From Adiantum capillus-veneris (Eukaryota; Streptophyta; Polypodiopsida; Polypodiales; Pteridaceae): 64,000 nucleotides of DNA. The DNA lies in the NCBI GenBank assembly GCA_014529385.2, contig CM043942.1, positions 106,380,141 through 106,444,140 on the forward strand, in the 5' to 3' direction. Position 1 is the first letter of the stretch. Every line of letters starts with the position of its first letter. Position numbers and translations under genes: made by a program. Below, in pieces: positions 1 to 8,992 of this stretch. The notes under the pieces were generated by a model, which saw only the letters and a program-made list of their open reading frames with translations, was not told the DNA's origin and did not search any database.

Positions 1-31
<31 letters not shown>

Positions 32-265
32 AACAAAAACAAAAACGCACACACACATACATAAACAAAGAATGCACACACACATTGAGAGAGAAAAAGA
101 GAGAGAGAGCATGCATAAACAAAAAACGCACGCATTGAGAGAGGAAAAGAGAGAGAGAACATGCATTAAAAAAAAACGCACACATTGAGAGAGGAAAAGA
201 GAGAGACAACATGCATAAGATCCAAAAAAACGCACACACATTGAGAGAGAAAGAGAGAGAAACTA
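1..265. repeat. (GA)n tract and ~50-56 bp tandem repeat
   Basis: The window opens in a (GA)n run (1-27). From about 70 to 265 a purine-rich unit is repeated four times. Each copy has CATTGAGAGAG followed by GA-rich DNA and a CATGCAT-plus-A-run segment. The CATTGAG starts fall near 83, 133, 183 and 239. There is no coding signal. Confidence 0.8.
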
Positions 266-520
266 ATTTAACGTCGTAGGAAACTAATTAAAATTAAAAG
301 ACCTAAAGATCTAGCCGACGAGGAGTTGAACTGAAGACCTATTATTCAAGAGGGAAATGGCATAATCAATCTATCATACTTGGCATGGGTGATAGAAAGG
401 TTATACCATTTATCTCTTTTTATTGGCACACACATCCACACACGCGCACACACACAAGAAGAAGAGAGTTATAACGTCGTAGGAAACTATCTTAAAAGAC
501 GTTAAAGATTAGGTTATATG

Positions 521-905
521 TAGACTTACATTAAATTAGATTTAGGTTTATTTTTAACTAGATTTACGTTTATTTAAGCTAGATTTAGATTTACGTTATA
601 TTAGATTAGATTTAGGTCTCCATAGACTGCGATGCCTGCATGAAGCGGGTGAAGAAATCCCTCAATGGCATATAGGGTATTGCTGCCTTCACTCATGGTG
701 GGCTCCGTCGATCCAAAAGTACTGGTGAAATGTCTTCAGAAGATAGGGAAGAAGGTGGATCTTCAGGGCGGAAAGAGTCACTACATCCCCGACACAATGA
801 CCATCTAGACAACCTCTAGTCATTAGACTTATGTTAAATTAGATTTACCTTTATTTTTAGTTAGATTTACGTTTATTTAGATTTACGCTTATTTACGTTA
901 GATCG
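521..905. repeat. Pair of AT-rich direct repeats flanking the HMA fragment
   Basis: The block at about 521-600 recurs at about 826-905. Both read GACTTA, then a TTAAATTAGATTTA core, then GATTTACGTTTATTTA, with a few substitutions. The copies are about 305 bp apart and bracket the HMA-domain fragment at 616-808. They could be remnants of a small insertion's ends or of a local duplication. No TIR or polyA was found. Confidence 0.5.
616..808 (+). pseudogene. HMA (heavy-metal-associated) domain fragment, frameshifted
   Basis: Read from 616, the translation begins VSIDCDACMKRVKKSLNGI. This matches the first half of plant HMA domains, where a CxxC metal site is followed by a KVxxxL helix and a G(I/V) turn. 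It then meets a TAG within the expected 'eGI' position. Near 690 the frame shifts, and GSVDPKVLVKCLQKIGKKV follows, which is the typical second half (VDPxxLxxxLxKxGKK). A stop lies at 806-808. Intact HMA proteins (HIPP/ATX1-like metallochaperones) bind soft metals through CxxC. The usual Met before the first Cys is Asp/Ile here. It looks like one exon of a host gene (an AG precedes 616), captured and then decayed. I see no other exons. Confidence 0.6.
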
Positions 906-1192
906 AGTCCACGCAAGAATTACTTACGGTTTAGGGTTTAGAGTTAGACGAACAGTGAAAAGATCTACTGTGAAAAGATGTTAAGATGAAGTGAAGTGCT
1001 ACAGCTAGAGAAGAGGCAAAGGGATTTTGTCCACTACATGCAGTATCATGTAGACGTGGGTGTGTAGATTTCTTGTACCCACAAATATAGGTATTGACCA
1101 ATAAAGACGAGATTATAACCCGGTGGTTCTGATCTCCGTGCACCTCTAGACCGAGGTGTGCGGGGATTGGACATGACTAGAGAATGTGAGGT

Positions 1193-1194
<2 letters not shown>

Positions 1195-1253
<59 letters not shown>
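1195..1253. repeat. (AG)n microsatellite
   Basis: An uninterrupted AG dinucleotide run of about 59 bp lies 65 bp upstream of the CACTA transposase start. Confidence 0.95.
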
Positions 1254-1256
<3 letters not shown>

Positions 1257-1318
1257 GACGAAGAATGCCAATAGAATATTAAATTTGTTGTCCAGGTTAT
1301 AAGTTTTTTATCCTCATT

Positions 1319-4300
1319 ATGAGTAGCGACGAGGATGTGGGACCGTCCAACCGAAACACCTATCTCTCAACGAGGGTCTTATGTCCTTGTAATCAATACA
1401 AGCATGCTGTGCGACGGACAAGACGTGTTTCTTTGCAGCACGTTCGCGAATTTGGCGAGTTCGATCCATCTATTATAGATCGAGTTGTTGCCAATTATAA
1501 CTCGTCGGACTCTGACGCTGGCCAACAAGCAGCAATCTTGCAACCCAATAGACGTGTTCGCAGGCGCTTTGGTCAAGCAGCATATGTGAGGCCACAAGAT
1601 GTAGCCTCTGACAGCTCGGGGGATGATCATGCAGAGCACATTCCCAACGAGGCAATGTTTGAGCCCGAGATTGATGAAATGATCGAGACGATCATGGATT
1701 CAGAAAGGCTTATCTATGATGATATGAAAAGTGAAGCCGATACGTCATTGTATAATGGAGCACGTATGTCTAGATTGAAAGCACTCCTGGTTCTTCTCAA
1801 CATGCAGGCAAAGTTTGGATGGAGTGACACTAGCGTCACAGCGCTTTTCAGGTGATCTATTACAATTAGTTTACTTTAATAGAACTCTAAACGTATAATG
1901 ATCTGATAGATTTTTACACGACTGTATCATATTTTTATGTTGTGTAGATTGCTGAAAGAGCACATACTACCAGCTGACAATGTGATGCCAGATTCCCGAG
2001 ATGAAGCAAGAAAGATTTTGCGAAACTTGGGGATGGATTACAATTCTATCCACGCTTGTCCTAATGACTGCATTTTTTTCAGAGGGGAATACACAGACAT
2101 GGAGAAGTGTCCGAAATGTGATTCCGAAAGATATCGAGTAGATCTCCACGGGACAAAAATTCCACAAAAGGTTTTGCGATATTTTCCTTTGCTTCCTTGC
2201 ATCAAGCATTTCTTCGAATGTAAGTCCATGGCCGCCCTAGCATCATGGCATGAGGAGAATAAATCTTCGGATGGTGTGCTACGAATTCCTGCAGATTGCG
2301 CAGCCTGGAAACATATAGATGGAACATGGTCGGATTTTGCCAGGGAAGCTCGAAATTTGCGCTTAGGCCTGGCTATGGATGGCGTAAATCCATTTGGTCA
2401 AAGATCAACATCTTACAGTGTATGGCCCGTTGTCATCGTCAACTACAACATTCCCCCGTGGTTGACTATGAAGAAGGGGCACCTATGGCTAAGCTTGATT
2501 GTGCCAGGGCGATATAAAGTGGGGAATATGGATGTGTATCTTCGTCCACTATTGGAAGAGCTACAACAATTGTGGATTGGCATAGAGGTGGTGGATATGA
2601 GCCGACACACAGGACGACGGAATGCTTTGATCAGAGGTATTCTAATGTGGACCATGCATGACTATCCCGGGCTAAGAGAATGCTCAGGTGATCTATTGAC
2701 ACTCCTCACTCAGACACTGTAAATCTTGTTTTTTCCCATAGTTGATCTATTATCATGTGTATACATGCAGGGCTTCAAACAAGCGGATACAGAGCATGTG
2801 TCACATGTGGACCTAGACTGAATGCACGTAGGGCACCCTCACTGAAGAAGCAAATCTACGAAGGTCATCAAGCGTATCTTCTAGAGAATCATGTGTTACG
2901 CGACGGCTTTTTGGGAAGAGAGCCACCAAGGATGTCTACACAAGCATGGTTAGAGCAGAAGGAGATGTGCGATGACGGATTGCCTCCAGGGATGAAGAGA
3001 CTATCTCTATGGTACGAGTTACCATACTGGCCCCGACTCGTGATCAATCACTTGCTCGATCCAATGCACATATTCAAGAATGTGGGTAATCTACTATGGG
3101 ACCATTTGACCGGCAAGAAAGATACTTTGGGAGCCAGAGTTGACCTTAGAAATGTGGATCGTACGGAGCAATATTGGCCGCAAACAGCGTCTGATGGATT
3201 GATAAAACTCCCTAAAGCACCATGGATTTTCACAGGAGCCCAAGAACGCAAAGTAAAAGAGGCCATTCGATCTTTGCGGACCCCCACTGGCGTAATACAC
3301 TCGCTCCGAACGTGTTTTACTAAAGAAGGAAAGCTTACCGGTTTGAAGTCACATGATTGGCATAAAATGTGTCAGGTACGTTCATAGTGGACTTTAATAT
3401 CATTGCATAAAATGTGGACTTTAATATCATTGCTACACATACTTTACAGTTTATTTTACCGGTTGCCATTGAGGGGTGTTTGTCTCTCGACATCCGTAAC
3501 ACAATCTACAAACTTGCAAAGCTGGTGCAATGGATCTCACAAAAGGAGATCGACGTAGACTCCATACCATTCGCCAAACTAAATCCTGCGGAGCTTGTGT
3601 GCATGTTTGAGAAACATTTTCCTACTACAATGCTAACCATTCAGGTGCATCTTCTTGTTCACATAGTTGATGAGGTGGAAATAGCTGGCACAGTTCATTC
3701 CAGATGGATGTTCTTCTTAGAGCGTTTCATGAAAACGCTTAAGGGATATGTGTGTCAAAAGGCACGTCCGGAGGGTAGCATGGCAGAAGGTTGGTTGGTA
3801 TCAGAGTCCCTAGTGTACATTGGAGAGTGGCTAGACGGATTTGATAAATCCTGGGACACGCTATGGCGAACCATAGATGATGAGCGCATATCTGGGATTG
3901 TCATGTGCAATCTCGGTGTTGAGAAGAAGATGACGGAAGATCTAGAGGCTAAAATCAACCGATTTTGCATGCTTCACAATCCAGTGATGCAAAAGTGGAT
4001 TTCACAATATGAGGATGCAAAGCAAGAGAGACAAAGGGCACGAATCGAGTGGAGACGGGGAAGACGACCACCGATGCACTATCCAGCGGTTCTGGAGAGC
4101 CTACCAACCTTCATGAGCTTAAGATGGTTGCACAACCAATTGAAAAGCGCACAACAATGCGGTGACGAAGTGACTGAAGAAGAGTGGGAGTACTCTCGGG
4201 GTTGCGCGACCAAGGTAAGTTTGCAATGTACGACTAGCAAGTGACTTTATTTATAAACGTTTGAACGGCCACTCATAATCTTTGTTCGTTGTAGTATAAG

Positions 4301-5046
4301 TCATACACAGCAGCATGGTGTAAAGGTCGACATTTTAGGGTGGAACGAATCGACAAAAAGCGTTTTACTCAGATTGTGGAATCATGGCAAAATTTGAACA
4401 GTCTAGTCGACGACGTTCCTCTGATGCAGATCCTGTGGTGGCGGAACTCACTTACTTCGGCACGCTGCAAGAGATTTTGAGGATCGATTACAGAGGATTT
4501 TTTGTCGACTTGTTCGACGTGCAATGGTTCAAGATAATCATGGAGGGTCGCAACGCTACTGTGCGTAGAGGAGAGTCTGGTTTTCTTGAGGTGGATTCTA
4601 CTAAGAAATGGACTGACCTAAGAGACACTTTCGTACTACCCGAGCATTGTGAACAAGTAAGTATATAAATAGTTAACATCCCCCTTTTACAAGTTATGTG
4701 CTTGAAAGCTCTCATGTAAGTTATGTGGCTCTGGCAGGTAGTATTTCATCCTACAAAGTCTACATCAAACTGATGGTACGTCATAGAGGTAGCCCCTCGT
4801 AGTGCAAGGACGTATGAAGGCTACCATGTGCCAATCACAACGACATCAATGGAGGAGATTAGAGAAGATGCTCAATCAGAAGCCGCTGCGGTGGTGCTAG
4901 ACGAGCATCAAGATGCTACTACTCTATATGGGGTGCATGCAGAGGAGCTACAAAATGAAACAGAGGATATGTGTTTAAACGGAGAGCTCTATATAGATAT
5001 AGGAAGTTATGCTGAGTTATGCGAGGATGAGAGAGAGATCTCTTAA
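1319..5046 (+). pseudogene. CACTA transposase (TNPD / Tnp2-type), multi-exon, disabled
   Basis: Exons can be read with GT/AG borders and matching phase: 1319-1851, 1948-2687, 2771-3375, 3450-4214, 4295-4656 and about 4739-5046. Exon 1 ends with the N-terminal zinc-finger-like/linker region. Exons 2-3 carry the Tnp2 transposase core (Transposase_21 family), including CPNDCIFFRGEY..CPKC, then WTMHDYPG and SGYRACVTCG. Exon 4 matches DUF4218 (VHLLVHIVDEVEIAG, KTLKGYVxxxARPEGS). Exon 5 matches DUF4216 (YFGTLQEIL, VQWF). Two breaks are visible. A frameshift lies between about 4420 and 4440 in exon 5: the incoming frame hits a TGA while DUF4216 continues in another frame. An in-frame TGA is at 4771-4773. 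The intron at 3376-3449 holds a 27-bp tandem duplication. The intact protein would excise the element by recognising its TIRs. Confidence 0.85.
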
Positions 5047-5318
5047 AGCCACAAATATTGTATTTGAACAATTTTGCTCCGTGTTGTAAAAGCTCTGGCT
5101 CTCTAAGTACCTTCCATGGTGTATAACGCTCTTTTCTACTCGCGCTCACATCTTTTGATTGAAAATTCTGAGTTTTCGACTTGCCTCTTCTATCACTCGA
5201 TTCATTGCGTCATTGTATTTATATGCGTCATTACGTCATTGTATTTAATGGTCTTTGCGTCATTGTCTACTCTATTCATTCAATATTAAGTTTAAATATT
5301 CGTGTGTTTAATGCAGGT

Positions 5319-6641
5319 ATGGATGATGAGGAGTTTCTTTCTTCTTTGTCACCGCAGCAGAGACAGTGGTACGTGGAGCGTCATCGCTTTGGCGCATCAT
5401 CGCGCGTTCCTACACCATCCGCATCTCCCTCTCTTTCAGAGCATTCGGCGCGCTCCGAAGCTTCGGTGTGACGAGACGAGCGTCACACTCGTCTAGACAC
5501 CGGCGCTCTAGTGGTGGCGGTGGCGGTTGTTGTGGGGATTCCGCCACCGATGCCTCCACACCGCCTCGTGTTCGACGAGGCTCTTTACCCTCCCCTTCTT
5601 TGCCCGCCCCCACACCAGCCACAACATCGCCATCTACGCCAGGTTTTGCACGGCTGACTATTCCTAGAAGCTACACACCTCTACCTACTCCGCCAGGAGC
5701 CACCCCACTCGACACTCCTCGCTTCGGGGCCCAGACGCCGGTGGAGACACCTGACGTCCGTACCCCCATCGACACGCCACTAGAGTCCCCTGCCGGGACA
5801 CCCAGGTTCACGCGTCACCGGCCAGAGGGCTTGCCTTACTCCGTCGACATCAGCGGCGGCATCATCATGGATGATGACGGCAAGAAGGTGATCTCGCGCA
5901 TGCGTGGTCTTTGCTCTCAGCTGTTTAGACACTATATACTAAACAAATGGAGTGAAGTACCAAGTGATTTAAAAAACAGAGTCATCAGCATACTTCATGA
6001 TGAGTTTCCCGTTCCAACACGGGATCAGCGCTTCAATGAAGACCTGATGAAGATTCGAATGTGCGAATACTGCAAACACAAGCGTTCCGAAGTGCAAAAA
6101 GCAATCAAGAATGGGTGGAATAGGCCAGATTGGCTGGCCAAAGAAGATTGGAAGAATGCGAAGAAAGCAGCGCGCGAGAATCCCGACAAGTGGAAGCAAC
6201 AAAAGGATGTAGCCAGAGCGCGAGTAGAGGCAGGGAGCTCGCACCACTTGGGGAGCGGTGGATGGGCATCATTTGAGGCCGATTTTGTAAGTCTTTTCAC
6301 ATTGCTCTTTATGCATGTTCGATAGTTTAGGGTTTATGAGTTTTTTAGTTCTAACATAATGAAATCTTTGTATGTTTTGACAGTGGTCGATGACAGGACG
6401 TGATCCCACACCGTACGAGCGCGAGTACGCAGGCAGGAAGGGCTTAAACGCCCTGATGGACATTCTCAGTTATCGCGGCGGCATGGTTAGTATTAGGGTT
6501 TACTCTTTTTTATTTTTTGTATTGTTTTATAAATGTCGTTATATGTTTATATTTACTGAAAACTGTCTTATTGTCTTTTTTTGCAGAATCCAACAGATAC
6601 GCCGCTTGGACGCGATGAGATGTCTGACTAGACGACGTCAG
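5319..6641 (+). pseudogene. CACTA second gene (TNPA-like, Transposase_24-type), frameshifted
   Basis: The frame starts at ATG 5319 just after a likely 3' splice site (TTTAATGCAG) and reads MDDEEFLSSLSPQQRQW. It stops at 5469-5471. The neighbouring frame continues with a Pro/Thr-rich linker (about 5540-5820) and then the conserved domain: SGGIIMDDDGKKV, an LF..Y..W segment, and HK..RSE and PxWL..EDWxN motifs. Splicing appears to be 5319-6286, 6384-6485 and 6597-6641, with consensus borders and a TAG end. The break near 5465 is a 1- or 2-base shift. In En/Spm the second protein binds subterminal repeats, and here such an array lies 340 bp downstream. Alternative: the shift could hide a small unrecognised intron, but I see no convincing GT/AG pair. 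Confidence 0.75.
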
Positions 6642-6983
6642 TTTAGCCGTAGCTAGATAGCATTAGTTTAGGGTTTCTCATAGCTTATGTATCATGAGAC
6701 GGATTTTATACGTCTTTTTGAACCATGTATATTATTACATTTGTCACCGCAGTTCCTTTTGCCAATCAATTCTTTATGCCTATGATGTTGTACAATTGTC
6801 ATTATTACATTTGCCAATCAATTCATTTTGCCTATGATGTGTACAATTGTCAATTTTGCAAACAATGCGTCTTGTGGGTGACTATTTTGGGTCTATTATC
6901 TACCTTTGCACTTTTTTTAAAAAGTGAATCAAGTACAATATGGTTGATGGGTGGCAGGGCATTCAATGCCCTGCCACCAAAAA

Positions 6984-7205
6984 AATATTCTCTCGGGCGT
7001 CGCTATAAGCGTCGCTATTTATGGCTCTGTAGCGTCGCTATGAGCGTCTCTATAGTCTTCTGTGAGAGCGTCGCTATAACCGTCGCTATAGGCGTCGCTA
7101 TGAGCGCCGCTATATGCGTCGCTATATAGCGACGCTGATAGCGACGCATATAGCGACGCCTATAGCGACGCTCTCGTAGCGACGCTCGTAGGGACGATTT
7201 TAGCG
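6984..7205. repeat. CACTA subterminal array of GCGTCGCTAT units forming a long palindrome
   Basis: About ten direct copies of (G)CGTCGCTATA-like units on the left arm are followed by about seven inverted copies (TATAGCGACGC) on the right. They meet in a perfect 20-bp palindrome at 7116-7135, so the array can fold into one large hairpin. It lies inside the right terminus at 7279 and after the TNPA-like gene, where En/Spm elements carry binding sites for their accessory protein. The GC-rich composition contrasts with the AT-rich flanks. Confidence 0.85.
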
Positions 7206-7263
7206 ACGCCGGGGGTTATAAAAACCCAATGTATTTCCGTCGCTAACAGCGTCACAAGAGCAC

Positions 7264-7279
7264 ACAACCTCTTGTAGTG
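7264..7279 (-). repeat. CACTA right terminal inverted repeat
   Basis: The reverse complement of this end reads CACTACAAGAGGTTGT. It is the conserved CACTA terminus, and the last element base is 7279. Confidence 0.85.
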
Positions 7280-7986
7280 AGGAAGACATGGATACCCAGG
7301 TAATCTTAAGCCCATCTTGCCCCAGATACCTAAAGTTGTATTAACAAACCACAAGAGTAAACTTTGTGGCAATATCTAAGCCCTTTTTGGAGTTTAGGAT
7401 TGACATGGACTAAGGGGGGATGAATTCCAGCAGCATCTATGCTAATTGAAGCATTGAAGCAAACAAAACATACTTATTGCTTGTTAAAATTGTCTGGAAA
7501 CCACTGGAGAGTGTCAGCAAAGCACTAGGAGAGGCTGCCACGAGGGCACGCATTATGTCCATCCATAGGCCTCTGGATGCCCCAAATGTGCGCCCTTGTG
7601 GCAGCCAACTTGGGGGCATTCCAAGCCATTTTGAACACTTTGTAGATGTTTTTGCCATGCAATAGTGAGTCACATAGCATGGATACATCAGGAAGTGCCT
7701 GCCCCACTTAGACAAGGTGCTAAACGTAGGCAATTTTTCACAATAACAAGCTAATGGCTACATACATACAATAGAAGGTAGACAAAACTTGAACCACTGC
7801 TACATTGCATGGTACAGAATTAAAACAATACATTGCGCACTGGGGTATACAATAAAAGACGCTTATATTCAAATTCTTCCCAATACAATGCACAGAGTGG
7901 GATATTGAACCAAAAGATGCTTGTATTCAAATTCTTCCCAATCTTGGAGTTCCGTAAATACAAAAAGGTTGATGCCTAATTACAAG
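7280..7986. other. Non-coding spacer with a short tandem repeat
   Basis: No gene is recognised. At about 7815-7965 a 58-bp unit ending TTCAAATTCTTCCCAAT is present twice (AAATTCTTCC at 7871 and 7929). It lies just beyond the 3' end of the H3-like frame, so part of this stretch could be its 3' UTR. Open frames at 7437-7733 on either strand match nothing I know. Confidence 0.4.
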
Positions 7987-8851
7987 CTACTCCTCATGGC
8001 GCAAACGGCGAGCAAGCTGCATATCCTTGGGCATAATGGTTACACGCTTTGCATGGATGGAACAGAGGTTAGAATCCTCGAATATGCCAGTTAAATATTG
8101 CTCTGCTGTCTCTTGGACTGCCTCTATGGCCACGGCGCCCATCCGAAACTGAGTGTTGTACAATTGCAAAACCTCCCTGCATAGCCTTGCAAAAGGGGCC
8201 CTCCGAATCAAGACCTCGGTGCTCTTTTGATAGTGTCGAATCTTCGCAAAAGCAAGGCTGCGCTTTCGTACCTTCTGAGGTCGACGTGGAGGTGCATTTT
8301 TGGCACGAGTTGGGGCAGCTTGCTTCCTCTTCTTGTAGACAATGCTCTTTCTCTTTTTTTTTTTGCACAGGTACTTCCAACACCTCATAATCGGATTCCA
8401 CCCACTCTCCATCTGATTCGTGCTCTTCACTATCGACCAGATGTGATGGTGTAGGTCCACTCCCTTTAGGAAGTGTCTTACCCCCAATAGACATGTGATC
8501 CTGATAAGTTTGTATTTGGACGCCAACCCATGGGGCATCTTCATCCGTTTGTGTCTCTTCGGAGCCTTCTGACGGCTGCTTTTGGCTGTTTGTTTCTTTG
8601 CCCTGGTCGCTCTCATCCTCCCTGTTGCCATTAGAATCGTTGGAGTCCGATGAATAGACAACAAGATGATGATTCCGTCTCTCTTTTGCTGCTGTAGAGG
8701 ACTGGCCATGCTGATTTGAAGCTCCAGCTTCTTCTGTGTAGACTTCACCTTGAGCTTGTGAAGTTCCAGCTTCTGTTGCTGTACCTTTGAGTTGTTGGCC
8801 ATCCGGCCCCTCTGGATATGCAATCCTAGCCGTTTCTTTTGTTCGTGCCAT
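7987..8851 (-). pseudogene. Divergent histone H3-like gene with a homopolymer frame slip
   Basis: The start at 8851 sits in a good plant context (CAACCATGGC) and reads MARTKETAR, nearly the canonical H3 N-terminus (MARTKQTAR). A long Ser/Glu/Gln-rich tail follows. At an 11-base A-run (plus-strand T-run 8354-8364) the H3 frame continues only if the run is one base shorter or two longer. Beyond it come a Lys/Arg-rich segment and a full H3 fold: [15 protein letters not shown] (alpha-N/alpha-1), [14 protein letters not shown] (alpha-2 start), [16 protein letters not shown], and [16 protein letters not shown] with stop 7987-7989. Loop 1 has the canonical length, so membership of the CENH3 class is not shown. 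The tail (about 160 residues) is far longer than that of normal H3 (136 aa in all). The gene is 141 bp downstream of the transposase-like gene on the same strand. Either the slip is real (pseudogene) or it is a homopolymer sequencing error in a live gene. No intron explains it. Confidence 0.75.
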
Positions 8852-8893
8852 GGTTGCACCTAGTAGGGAAGATGACAAAATGAGCCCCTTCAA

Positions 8894-8905
8894 CCTTTAA
8901 ATAGG
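8894..8905 (-). promoter_or_regulatory. TATA-like box upstream of the H3-like frame
   Basis: On the minus strand this reads CCTATTTAAAGG, about 45 bp before the ATG at 8851 and about 90 bp after the transposase-like stop. It could give the H3-like frame its own promoter with a very short leader. The call rests on sequence only. Confidence 0.3.
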
Positions 8906-8992
8906 TTTTTTTGAGATTTGGGCCCTTTCACACTATGCAGCCAATTGAGTGAAACTCAAATAAAGCAATTGAATTGAACAACTAAACCAGGA

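Larger units (their letters stand above)
1319..7279 (+). mobile_element. CACTA (En/Spm) DNA transposon, right-hand part
   Basis: A TNPD-like transposase gene and a TNPA-like second gene lie head-to-tail, as in En/Spm elements. They are followed by a GC-rich subterminal repeat array and a terminus whose reverse complement begins CACTACAAGAGG. That is the diagnostic CACTA end (inner boundary near 7264, last base 7279). CACTA elements make 3-bp target duplications, and the flank here starts AGG. The left TIR was not found in 1-1318. No copy of the subterminal GCGTCGCTAT unit occurs there either, so the 5' end is outside the window or lost. Both genes carry disabling mutations, so this copy is probably non-autonomous. 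Confidence 0.85.

Noticed and set aside
1032-1043. CACTACATGCAG as the left CACTA terminus
   Set aside because: Only 9 of 12 bases match the right terminus, and no GCGTCGCTAT subterminal copies follow it. CACTACATCCCC at 779 fails for the same reason.
7987-8360. Calling the H3-like frame CENH3
   Set aside because: Loop 1 is of canonical length and the [10 protein letters not shown] region is canonical. A long tail alone does not make a centromeric variant.
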